NCBI GenBank assembly: GCA_003640385.1
Contig: RCAB01000252.1
Coordinates: 27,578 to 91,577 of the forward strand
DNA: 64,000 nt
DNA from: Setaria digitata
Lineage: Eukaryota > Nematoda > Chromadorea > Rhabditida > Setariidae
Reading direction: 5' to 3'
Shown here piece after piece: positions 14,701-26,100 of the stretch. The notes below the pieces were generated by a model that did not search any database, was not told where the DNA came from, and was given only the letters and a program-made list of their open reading frames with translations. A program made the translations under genes and the position numbers. Within the stretch, counting starts at the first letter, position 1; each line of letters opens with the position of its first letter.

Positions 14701-16638
14701 TGATTCAATTCACAAAAAATCGGTCAATAAGAATTTAAAGAGAGAGGAAAAAATTGATCAAGGAGCGATCTGGCTTCTTTCTTTTTACATCACATTTTCG
14801 ATTTCTTTTCCAAGCTAAGAGAAAAAGTTTTGATGAAAAAAACGAGTAAAGGAAACAGAAAATACAAAATAATTTATTACTTTTGAGGTACTTTCTACAC
14901 TGACTGATCAGTGTATCAAATACAATTTGGAAAGCTGATTCTTCAGCAATTAGAATACGCGCTATTGTAGGTACGGTGAATATCTGAAAATTTCACGGAC
15001 TTTAAACCAGTGCTGAAAAAAAAGCAAGAAAAAACACAATCTGACTACATAAAATGAGTCTCATAAAAAAAAAAAAAAAAAATCAAAAAGTTAGTCAATG
15101 CCTCATTTGACATCCAATGAAGACGGGAAAAGAGATAGTATCTTCGGAAAATATGGCTAAAAAAGTCGAGCATAATAAAAAAAATATCTCGACAAAGCAT
15201 TGACTAACTTTCTTGATTCTCATCTAAAATATTTACTCAAGCAGAAAAATTACTTGGACAGTTAAAGCCGTGATAGATACTGACTGATCGTGATCGTCAT
15301 CAATAAAATCATCGTATATTTTTTTATACAACTGAAACCTATATTTTATGAATTGTATAAACGATCATTAAATTAACGAGCTGGCATTTCTTCAGGTGCA
15401 ACATACCCGTACGCTGTACTTTCTGCCCAACTGTTCAGCTTGCCTCTTCATAAAACATAAAATTAAAGCATTATTTATTTAATGCTATGAAAACACTGAA
15501 GCTGGCTATTAATCGTACGTTGATCAAGTTTCTAAGAATGCATATCACCAAAGTCAAATGATGAATTAAGTACAACATATCACAATAATTTGTGTTAAAC
15601 AGTTCAGATATTACATGGAACAAAAAGTAAAGCGTACCCGAATATATAATTTAGAGAAAAGTTTTTTCTGGTCGTTATGCATCAGTATTGTCCCCATAAT
15701 CATTTGATGAAAACCTATTCTTGCGCCTATAAAATTAAGTGTAAAAAAAATAACGCAAGGGCAGGTATCAAAAACATCTGGTTCAATTTCATTTTCATTC
15801 ATCGCTACTAACATACCAAAACTCCTAGAATTAAAATTTCTAATAAATTTAAACAACAGTTACTCATAAAAAACCTTTCCATAACGCGCTATCACATCTC
15901 ATTATATGTGCCATAAGACTCTGATCTCCTTCTTTTGCGCTCTCATTTGTTTCCAGTTCTATTTTTTCATTCAGTAATATGTTACAAACAGTGAGTGCCA
16001 AAGCTGCTGAAAAAAACTAAATAAGTAAGAAACTGAAATTAAAGAGACCAGACGGGAAGGAATGCATCCGAACACCTTGCAGGTACTAACAAATCCAACA
16101 TTTAAGTTAAATTTCAAGAAACTTTCGAAAATCCCTAACAAGTGTCCAATTTACCTGTAAATCCATTCGGGACATCTTCATCTGAACTGTGGTTGAAATT
16201 TTTTGAAAAATTTAAAAGAAAAACACCACACTAGAATGGAATGGATTTACAGAAGCAGATAAAGAAGGAAATATTTAATTATTCTTGAAATTCTTACAAC
16301 ACGCTTTAAAAAGTTTTCGAATCACATCTCGAATTGATTCAGAAGCTTTAAACTAATAAAAATGACCATAATAACTTTATTATCTACTCACGAAAATGAC
16401 GTGTTTGATTCGTTAACCATCCAATCAGCCGCACCGCGAAGTTCTGCAGAGAAATAAATCGACTATCGATGACACGCACATCTAACGGTCCACTCTTTTC
16501 CGTCCGATGATTTGAGTCCCTTTGAGTACGCCTCTAAAATCCGATAAAACATATTGACACTCCAGCCAAAAAGTTTATGAATTTTTGGACTTTGAATATG
16601 AGAAAGCAGTGGAAATTAAAGTATTATGGATTACTGTG

Positions 16639-16670
<32 letters not shown>

Positions 16671-19600
16671 AAAAAACCTTTCATACAAGAGAGGGCTATA
16701 AAATATTCAACAAGTTCAGAAGAAATATATAAGGAAGAATAGAAAAATTCAGTTTTCTTAAAAAAACGATCAAGTACAACACTGTTTTAGGCTAGATTCT
16801 TTTTTTACAGTGGTATTTGCAACCCTTTACTGTCGACAAATTCTGATAATAATTCAAATTTCACCTACGAGCAAATTATACGAATATTTCTCACCTGGAT
16901 TTCATCTTTTGCTTTTAAACAGTAATCAATATTACCATTACGTACAGATGCACGGCCTTCACGATCTATCACAGTAGCTAATTGCATTGCTTGTATCTGA
17001 TTGCAGTGTATGGAAAGATTTAATGCCCTAATTACCTGAAACAGGAACAAGTTTGTTGAGGAAACGGATTTAAAACGGCCCGATTACTATAAAAAAGGGC
17101 TCGTTTTCACTTTAAATTCAGCAGTTTCATTTGAGATCCCTTCCATAAAAGGGGCAAAATCACACAACAGTTATATATGAAAACTTTTAAAAATTCATGA
17201 AGCCAGCCACTATTTCGCCCTTTTTTTCCATGTCTCATCAATATTTTCGATTATGCGATTGATCATCCGATTTCTACTATCCAAAGAATCGAGCGAAAAA
17301 GGTTGCCGAGAGAACACGCTTTTTTTTTTTTTTTTTTTTTAGAAGTGTTCCAACCATCTTAATCAACAATTTAAAATTTTCGGGAAAATAATATAAAAAT
17401 AGTTTCTCTCCCTTTAATATAAACTTCTTTTGCGGGAACATTTATTTAACACTTTTTTCAGTTCTAGCCCGATCTCCCCTGACTACATTGTACCACTTTC
17501 TATGTGGGTCAATAAAAAGTGCTACATGGACAGTATTTATTTACTATGAGTAACAATAACTAATTAAAAAGAGACTGGGCCTAAAATTAAACGAACTAAA
17601 CTAAAAAAAATTAAAAAAACTAACAGAATCAAAGGTATGGGTTTCATCATTTAACAAAATGGTTTGATAAAGCGGCAAAATATTATCCGCTTCCTTCTCT
17701 CTGCAATTTATAACTGGTGAACTTCATATCCGGAGTAAAATCAAAAAAAAAAAGTTCGACTTCAATTTTTTTATATTAAACAATTTAATACATAATGTAG
17801 CTAACACAAAATAAAATTCAAAAAGATGAAAAGAATACCTCAGAAACGTCGGCAACACACTCTCATCGCGCCAACAAATAACTCTAGTCGAAAATCGAAG
17901 TACAATGCGTGTCAGAGAATGTATACGCGTTTCGACTTGCTCTGTAATTTCTGCTGGCACATCATTTAATCTGAAAAAAGCTTTACTTTTCTGAAAAAAA
18001 AAAAAAAAAAAAACTATTAAGCAAGATCCATGAGAAGCGTCCCAAGAATCTTTAAAATTAGTCAGCTAACTTTAATTAATCTATAGTTAATAGGATGCAT
18101 TGCATTTACTCTTACATGAAAAAAGAAAAACCATAAATTACCACAGATAAATATATTTTCAACGAGTTTAGGTGGTCATATCAGGAATAGCTTTAGAAAA
18201 ATGATAATGTCAAAAACTACTGTGAATCTTGCTCCTTATTTTGCCGTATTTCATGCAATTTGCATGCTGGATGCTCCTTCCATGCTTCTATATCGCCACA
18301 GTCACAATAGCCATTTCCACTGGACGCCCACATCTTAAATGAATATATCCTTGACATCAACGTAAAATGAAAGTTATTCGAAAGACAGTAACGAAAAAAA
18401 CCAATTTCATTTCATGCTTGCGCATAATCGCCGAAGTAGATTTTTTTGCATTTCTGGAATTCTAGTTTTCCTAAACAACCTAAATCTGAGAGAAACCTTA
18501 CTCCATATCTATGCGATTTGTGGGCAGAATTCAGGAAGCACTGATAACACATAACACATGTTGGATCGCAAGCACATTCTCTGGAAGAAAAAAGACCCGA
18601 ATTGCTCATACAATTCAAAAGTAATGCAGATTTCTACACACACTGAATTTTGGGATTATGTTTATTCAATATGCAGCAATAACATCTTTTTTTCAACTTT
18701 GACACTGCTGGAATTCACCAAATTTATAGCAATCCACTAATTTCAGACTATCAATATATGCAGAACTCTTTTCAGCATCAATTAAAGCTAACGATGACTT
18801 GTTTCATTTTCAGATCACGCTGTAACGGTTGAATAAGTTGAAATTTATTGAGTACGCTATTTGATTGGATTAAATGAATACTCGGAAATAAGATCAGTAT
18901 TTACATGCAGAAAAGATTTAAAAGACGGACTTGCATGAATAAGTTGCTTCGCCACCCCTAAAAACGTGTCCACAGAAAGCACTTCTACGATTTGCACTTG
19001 ATTCCGACCCGTATGAGGCATTGAGTGGCGTTAAATCCGTTCCAACATTTTCATCCAAACAGTATGCACAAGCGATAGGATGAAGTAGTTTTTCATCTAA
19101 ATATTAACCATTTTATTTAAAATAATACATCCAACCTTATCAAAGATAGAAACTGGAAAAAGAAAACTGACTTTACAGCTAATTTCGCTATGCTTTTGAT
19201 AAATATAATAGATTATGTAACAGAATAAATCGTCTTCGTGACATTAGTAAGTGATAAGCAGCAAGATTCGTACCCATCATTATTCATTAGATTTGTATTT
19301 GGAAAATAAGAGAAATGATTAGAAAAAGTTCCCGAAAATTTAATATAACTTTTAAGTCAACAGTTATAATTAGAAGGCTTCATGTGAAAAATCACTCTTC
19401 GATAGATATTATCCAAACTTTACGGCCATTCAGTGCACCTGCTAGAGATAATAGAACTAAATACCGGACAAAGCGATATATCAATCACCTTTCAGGACCC
19501 TAATTATCAAAACTTAAATGAATTTAACCCTAATTCATTTCTGTATATGCAATGATCAATCAATCCCGCATCCCCATACTCAAATCAGCCAGTCTGATGT

Positions 19601-20620
19601 AGCATATGATTTACTGCGGTATTACTTTTGAAATGCCAATCAATTTAATCAAATGGAAAAACTAGATTGATTGATGGGAAGTTTTTTCATAGAAAACAAA
19701 CTTCCCACTCCTTCTGCTAATTTTCTTTTTTAAGAAACTACAACTTCATGGATCTAATTATACCATTACCAGTTATTATGTCTTTCCTACTTAATTCAGA
19801 ATACTGAGTAATGAAAGAATCCAGCGTTTAAGTCATTTCACAGTGAAAAAAAAAAAAGGAAGAACGAAACCTTAACCATTTTTGACTTATTAAAGAAATT
19901 GTATATAAATTAACAGTACGGCCGGCCTTTATCAGCATCACTTATATTTCCTTAGATCCCAATACATCTCGGAAGGATTACTGTGGCCAAGGTGAGAAAA
20001 TTTACAAGAAATGAAAACCCAGCAGTATCCAGAATAGCGTTGTTGTGATTTTTTTAAAAAAAAGAGATTAAATAAAATAAAATAAAAAGGAAAAAATAAG
20101 ATTCACACAATATCTATCACTAAGCCTTGCATAGCGAAAATGAAACTTTAATGTTAAAGTAGTGCAACTTGAATATTTTTGCTTTTTTAATCCATTTAAT
20201 TTTCTTTTTTTACTATCTATCTCAAACACTACCCACACCACTAATTGTAGAAGAAAATGGTCGTCTGTGTCACATACTTGAAAATGGTGCAAATGATAAA
20301 TGAGTGATAAGGTCTGTCGACAACTAATTAATAATGACAAAGAAGTGCCCAACAAATGCTAAAGTAGCATACCTCATCATTATGAAATTATTAATATTTA
20401 TGCAATGATAAGCAGTGAATTCATGCAACAAATGAATATCAATTTAATGATTGAAAAACTCACTGAATGCAGTTTCATCAATTTTAAAATCGAATGATGG
20501 ATCCTTGGTAGGTGCACAAATATGAGGACATTGCTGTATCCAATAATCTACTAAGATACGCTCCATTTCGTCCCAATTTGAAGCACGTGTTACTGATATT
20601 AGTTTATCAATCATCTTCAT
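2351..20620 (-). CDS. ubr-1: UBR1/UBR2-type E3 ubiquitin-protein ligase (N-recognin), 47 exons, 1,888 aa
   Basis: Type 1/2 N-recognin: it binds destabilising N-terminal residues and ubiquitinates the protein for proteasomal degradation. Exons, high to low: 20464-20620, 18931-19096, 18502-18580, 18221-18333, 17839-17970, 17625-17700, 16895-17035, 16392-16533, 16155-16181, 15875-16006, 15638-15726, 15407-15445, 15254-15331, 14881-14983, 14607-14691, 14280-14385, 14000-14128, 13645-13741, 13276-13486, 12965-13034, 12613-12678, 11947-12136, 11603-11703, 11445-11524, 11125-11271, 10600-10762, 10031-10192, 9449-9583, 9255-9364, 8952-9110, 8583-8720, 8238-8408, 7925-8044, 7701-7831, 7252-7423, 6983-7049, 6557-6640, 5992-6249, 5498-5641, 4996-5151, 4226-4316, 3887-3989, 3630-3752, 3178-3280, 2999-3075, 2765-2866, 2351-2492. 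All phases agree and the sum is 5,667 nt. Domains: UBR box about 94-161, ClpS-like about 220-290, RING about 1138-1244, C-terminal Cys-rich region about 1748-1870. The start is the first in-frame ATG of exon 1; Met3 is an alternative. Divergent from sec-10. Confidence 0.93.
2765..3752 (-). other. ubr-1: C-terminal Cys-rich domain of ubr-1
   Basis: Exons covering about residues 1707-1842 contain LPEDFSELINYAASF, LCLLCGSLLCSQSYCC, an ACSYHLKTC segment and PYVDAYGETDPGFR, followed in the last exon by RRGNPLHLN. These blocks match the conserved C-terminal region of UBR1/UBR2, which caps the ligase and is often described as autoinhibitory. It is intact, so the 3' end of the gene is complete. Confidence 0.85.
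8238..9110 (-). other. ubr-1: RING finger region of ubr-1, exons 30-32
   Basis: Zinc ligands follow the UBR1 order: CILC (1138-1141), CGHVMHFNC (1197-1205) and LCPLCKRLSN (1240-1249). The spacing between the first and second pairs is long, as is usual in this family. Upstream, exon 28 (about residues 1027-1072) encodes a basic, probably helical segment containing KARKAAIAAKKRKQ; comparable basic segments precede the RING in UBR1-type ligases and are linked to E2 (RAD6) contact. A second Cys cluster, CLGIDRCTAKCDDC, lies just before the RING. Confidence 0.9.
15052..15235. repeat. MITE-like inverted repeat in a ubr-1 intron
   Basis: Two arms of about 20 bases (15082-15101 and 15197-15217) are reverse complements with one single-base gap. 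They flank about 95 bases that contain a second small hairpin (gtcgag / ctcgac). A weaker match continues outward (atgag / ctcat) beyond an A-run. The element lies in the intron between ubr-1 exons 13 and 14. No transposase frame is present. It could be a miniature inverted-repeat element or a structured intron. Confidence 0.5.
16895..17700 (-). other. ubr-1: ClpS-like (type-2 N-degron) domain of ubr-1, exons 6-7
   Basis: Exon 6 encodes LLNDETHTFDS and exon 7 continues VIRALNLSIHCNQIQA, then ATVIDREGRASVRNG. This is the ClpS-type pattern N-D-E-x-H-(S/T)-(Y/F)-D-x-V-I followed by a D-x-E-G-R segment, as in UBR1 and UBR2. In the family this pocket binds bulky hydrophobic N-terminal residues. 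Its presence marks the gene as a full type-1/type-2 recognin rather than a UBR-box-only protein. Confidence 0.88.
18221..19096 (-). other. ubr-1: UBR box (type-1 N-degron zinc pocket) of ubr-1, exons 2-4
   Basis: Residues about 94-161 carry the full Cys/His series: FCGHVF, TYSCKECACDPTCVMC, CF..SAHKSHRYG, then YCDCGDIEAWKEHPAC and LHE. The Asp residues in ACDPTC and CDCGD sit where UBR1/UBR2 use acidic side chains to hold the free alpha-amino group and a basic first residue. No zinc ligand is missing, so Arg/Lys/His N-degron binding is expected. The box is interrupted by two introns, and exons 3 and 4 both start in a consistent phase. Confidence 0.93.
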
Positions 20621-20678
20621 AGTATGTTAGTTACACGTACTTTTCCAAGTTCCTAGTACTAGTGTGACCACATGTAAA

Positions 20679-20687
20679 TGTATATAT

Positions 20688-20732
<45 letters not shown>

Positions 20733-20751
20733 AATATATATATATATATTT
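20679..20751. repeat. (TA)n microsatellite
   Basis: An interrupted run of TA dinucleotides with occasional AAT and CAT variants. It lies about 60 bases upstream of the ubr-1 start codon. Confidence 0.9.
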
Positions 20752-23060
20752 ATGTTTGCAGTATAATATCAAGCACTGAAAAATCAACTGGTAATGAAAC
20801 ATCGCAGATATTTTCAAGATTTTAACATTTCGCGCTATACAATTGAAACGAATTTTGCTCAAAAATTTCCTTAAAAAAAAGAAAACTAACAAAATGAGTT
20901 AATGAGGCATTTTTTTTTAAACTCGCTACTACACAGTGGTAATCTCAATTATCAATCAATGCTACTGGTAAATTTTCAGTCACTAAAAATACAACAGAAT
21001 ACCAAATATCTTCATATGATATTTGTTGCAAATATATGTAAAATTTACCAAAGTGCTCATTTCTTATCTTATCGCAACAATAGAAATAAATGGCAATTGA
21101 ACTTGTTTTCTCCTGGAATCATTATAAAATTAGCAAGGGAAAATTTTTGGAATAGTACGACTGCACACCACTCAAGCTTTTCACTACACAATGATAACCC
21201 ATACCTAGCAGTTTATTACCATATTTGAAATGATTAACAAAAGAGATATTCCATCAGTGGATATGTTCAATTCGATAACCGTTGGAGTAATAATATTTAG
21301 TGAAATATTTACAAAGAAAACTTCACCAAATTTAATTCTATCATGTTAATCTCCCATTTCCTTCCTACTTCTGGACATTTCGTAAGATTTGAAAAAAAAG
21401 ACCCGGAAAAATTCCCAAAAAAAAATTATGTATTTAACAGAAGCAATATTTGGGAAGGATTCTCTTTGTCACTTGTTCTAAAAAACTAAATGCCTTCCTT
21501 CAACTTCAGTAATTTCACTTTGCAAATATGTCTGAAAAGCTTATGGTTACTTCAGGTTTAACATATTTGTATCACACTATGAGTCTACTATTCGAGCACT
21601 TATACACAGATATGTACTAGACGAAATCAAAGAATCCACTGTTTCAAACATTCCAGATGATAAACTGAACACTATATAATAAAAGACGATGTAGGTAATT
21701 TTTGTTCTGATTTAACTGGAAAACTTTAACTGCATCGTACATAAGAAAAGTATATGAATAATTTATGTCCCAATGAAGTGTCTAAGCTGCAACACTTCGT
21801 GATAAAACAAGTTTATCTTCATGTGCAAGAGTTCGAGCGGCATTAGTATCTAGGATCTCGAGTCCGGAAGGTATAAAAAGCAGTATATGGAAATATTATT
21901 GATTAAAATTTAATTTTGAACTATTTTCCAACTTATCGCATTCCATCCGTCTAAAGTATAATAATGTCACATTTCTCTTAAGCATATCTAGATATTTCCA
22001 TATCGCAGATCTATGAAATCCCTGCTGAAACAAGACGGAATGATTGGACCTATCCCCACCTACAAAGCTAACACGCCACCCAAGTCAAAACTCGGGTCAA
22101 ACACATCCGTTCATCGCTAAATGATTTCAAACCCATTCCTCCACGCGAAAATGACAAGTAATGGAAAATGGTTGTGAAGAGAATTAGGATTTGAATGGAT
22201 GTGGGGAAATATGTCATAAAATGAACTAAAACAAACTATAGCAGCATATATATAGAAATCGGTAAGAGAGTATAGCACTAGAGATTAAGAAGATTTATGA
22301 ATGATTGCGTTTTACGAATATGCAAATGAATTGATTTGAAGGAAATAGTAGAAGTTCTTAATAAAAGCACTTAAAATAGCGCTGCAGTAGATTAGGAAGA
22401 TAAAGCGAAATATGCTTGGAAAAAATGGAAGGAGAAAAAGAGATGAGTGGAGAAGGAGAGTATCTTATTGAACTAAAACTTTTCCTTAATTATCTATAGA
22501 TTTTTGGATTAACTGATGATGTTTGTTAAAATTTTTGTTTTTATTTCATATCTTCTATATGCTCATACTCCTAGTCCGTTACGACTTCAGGCTCAGGCAT
22601 TCACGTAATTACGTAAGTATATATGCATAAAGTGCGTACGAACAACTGTGTACAAGTACCATAGATTAATTGTTTTTGTTTTATATTCACGTTTCCTCCG
22701 TTACTGTCTTTTCTAAGTTTAATATTTCCACGGAATATCGCCTTTTTTTTTTAACAAACTAAATCTCTTTGGATTTGAAGAAGCAGATTGTTAATTAATA
22801 TCCCGTGAAACCATTTCATATATCCCATAATATCGTTGTAAACGTAATATCTGTGATAAATTGGTGTATGTGTCGTAATACCGCTTCTTAAATTGTATAT
22901 ATCATTTTCCTCGTTTTATGCGATGGAATAAGTTTTTGTGTTTTGTGATACGTGTTTTATTTTCACAGATATAGCCTTTAATTGTAGGATTATTTGAATA
23001 CATATGCTGTCATATTTCCTTTTAAAATGGTAATAACAAATTATTTTCGCTCCCTTAATT

Positions 23061-23066
23061 TTCCAG
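23061..23066 (+). promoter_or_regulatory. Probable trans-splice or 5'UTR splice acceptor before sec-10
   Basis: The acceptor tract ttaattttccag ends at 23066, 40 nt upstream of the sec-10 ATG at 23107. No in-frame ATG lies between them. In nematodes such a site commonly receives a spliced leader; a cis-spliced 5'UTR exon is the alternative. Confidence 0.45.
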
Positions 23067-23106
23067 TGATTTTAATTGCACTTCGTAGAACTACAGAAAG
23101 GTAGCA

Positions 23107-26100
23107 ATGACGAATCAGTATTTTTCAACTTATGTCGAGGATTTGGAACAGGTAAATAAAATATAAAATTAAAATTACTGGCATAATTATGAAAAAGTTC
23201 AATCTTTTCCTACTTATCATTAATGTAATTTATCCATTATTAAAATACCATCAAGTTTAGTAAAATTACCGGATACAGTGGTTTAGATGCTTTAAAAAAT
23301 CTGCATTTTAAGGTCAAAAAAATGGACGAATAATTTAAGATCAGCTAATGTTAAAATTCTTTCCAAAATGGTAAATTTAACTTTTTCGTTTTAAAATTCC
23401 ACAAATCTCCTTCTTGTGGCATGCAGTTAAAAACTCTTCCTTTTCTATTTTGTGTCTTTACGTATAGCTTTATGTCATACTTATAGGAAAATTAGCCATG
23501 TGATTAAATCTTCCGTTAAAATTTAGAGATTATCATAAATTTATAATTCAACTAAGTTACTTTTCTTTTTTAGGAACCTTTTGATGCTATTGATTTTGTT
23601 GAACGTTTAGCGTGGCGTTTAACAGGAGGCAAAGATGATATTAATGTTATGGATTTGAAAACAAAATTTGAAGAGGAAATTGGTAATTTGCAGATGTTAA
23701 GCGATCAATTCCAGGTAATAGCTTCTTTGTTACCTCTTTTTTCTTCGAAACTGTCTGATTAATTTTTCGACTTATGTTGTTTAGAGTCCACGGTCTTCCG
23801 AATATTTAAATCTTAACCTTGCTGAAACTTTACGGTAAGAAGAGACGGAATTTGACTTTCGCCTGAAAACAAAATTTTTTTGAGAGAGATGATGTTGAAA
23901 AAATTTAATGTGATTACAGTTTATTTCTATTTGTATGAGTCTAAAAAGCTGTATCAGTGTTATGATGTTATTATTATGTTATAGTCGAAGATAAGTTCAT
24001 TGGAACAACAGTGTAATAACGATAAACATGAATATTTAAATGTTCTGCATAAACTTCATGAACAAAATGCCGACGCCATGGATAAATTAAAAGTAAGGAA
24101 AGAATGTCTTTTTTTTAAAATTTTAATTTGATGAATTCAGTGTTTTAAATAGAAATAGTGAAGTATTTCATATCATACTTTGCCACTGTTTACCACATGT
24201 CAAGCAGTTTATTATACCTCTGTAATAGAGACGTAGCTTCATGTCAGATACTGGTGTCATTATTCCGAAGCAGCTAATATGCCAACTGCTGTATTTCCTG
24301 CATTTTCTCTGTTAATTTGACTTAGGGTTAATGTCTTGCTTAAAATTATAAATTGATTTTAAGTACAAGTTTAGCCAAAATTCTTTTAAATTTTGAAATG
24401 GATTGCAGCAACTGGACAGTACTATGCAAACTGTCTCAACTAAAGTAGTGCATTTGGGGGATCAGCTAGAAAGTGTTCATTTGCCACGTGCTCGTGCCAA
24501 TGAAGCTTTGCAGCTTATGAAGCATTTCGATGAATTCCTAGCAGATCAGCCTTTAAGTTCTGATATCTTTACTGATCCAGATAGGGTATGTTTTAACCGT
24601 TATTTACAAATATAATGCTAAATCAAATAATTGTATGGTTTGCTCACTGTACCATTTCTGAACTGAAAAATGTTGGTAAGTAAGGTTTTTTGCATTCCAG
24701 TTATTGGAATCTGCTGTAATGATCCAGAAGTTGTCATCCATTTCCCAAGAATTGGCAAAAGATAAATATAGTAATGTGCAAATTAGGATTGCCCACAAGT
24801 ACAATGAAATCGAGCGATTAATGCTAGAAGAATTTGTGCGTGCTCATCGACAGGGTAATTGGCGTCGAATGCACGAAATAGCTGCGATTTTGGCTGATTT
24901 CAAGGTAAGATTTTCGGTCTTACTTTGTAGAATGGATTTCTACTAATTATATAGTTGGTACGGTTTTCTGTTGTTTGGCATTTGTAGAAAGACAAATTAC
25001 TGCTTTTTGAAGAAACTTAGTGGGGTAACTTTATATCTCCATTTTTTTTTTTTTGACTTTGAGGTATCACGAATGTATTTTTAACTTTTTGAGTTGCATT
25101 TATGCAAAAAAATTAATTAAACAAATCACTATCGATAATTTTTTGTGAATATTTCTAACTGATTTTAGGGCTATTCGCAGTGCTTGGATGCTTTTGTTGA
25201 ACATATGCAGATTAATGCATTTCGTGGTGATAATGTTTTTGATGACATATTATCACTTTGTCAAAAGACGCAGCCGATGCTGAAGGAAATTTTCCCGAAT
25301 CCTGACCAAGTGATGTCGAAGCTAATTCTAAATTTATTTCATGGAAAATTACAGGTACTGTTTGCTTATTCAGATCAATTAGTTTTCATGTATTTTGAAA
25401 TATATCCACTTATAATTATTTATTTTTTATGGAAGTAACTTTTACATGGAAATTCTTATCACATTTACTTATTCATGGTTGTTCCTTCCATTAATAATGT
25501 TACCAGTAGAAGCTTAAGTTCGAACGCTGGGAAAAGGTCTTCCTAAAGGAAATTTGCAGGAAGTTATAACAACAAAACTAAGCGATTCTGAAAATGATTT
25601 AGAAACATATTTATCCACAGTCTATGATCTTTATTCCAGGTTTGCCTTCGCATGAAATAATTCGAATTATCCTAATTTTTAATTTTTTCATTTTCCAAAC
25701 TAATGAATTTTTACCACGAAAAATTTTTAGTTTCTGCTAATTTCAGGACGCAAAAATTAGTTTCAAGTTTAGTGGCGTTACGGATTTCTGGAACTGATGT
25801 ACAGTTTATGGACACTTTGGTACGATCAGTATTTGGACGTTATTTAGATACTTATCCTACGTATGCCCCTCATTTTCCTTTAATTTTCATTGCATATATT
25901 TCCTTGAAGCGAGGTTTCCTTTGTTTTATATAAAATTTTTGAGGCATTTTTTATCATGCTCGGACATTGTAGTTGCGTGTGCTTTGTAATGATTTATTTG
26001 ATTTTTATCGTGAGAATAAATCCCATTTGATTTTGCTTCATGTAGAGTATATATGTTTATGGATTACTAATGAAATGTAAATTTAAGGTTAGGTTTCAGT

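Larger units (their letters stand above)
20621..23106. promoter_or_regulatory. Divergent intergenic region between ubr-1 and sec-10
   Basis: About 2.5 kb separate the two start codons, so both promoters must lie here. It contains a TA microsatellite near ubr-1. A GC-richer patch at about 22020-22150 has a short open frame without a recognisable domain. A 3' splice acceptor (ttttccag) at 23066 lies 40 nt before the sec-10 ATG; it fits a spliced-leader site or a 5'UTR intron. No promoter motif could be assigned. Confidence 0.5.
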
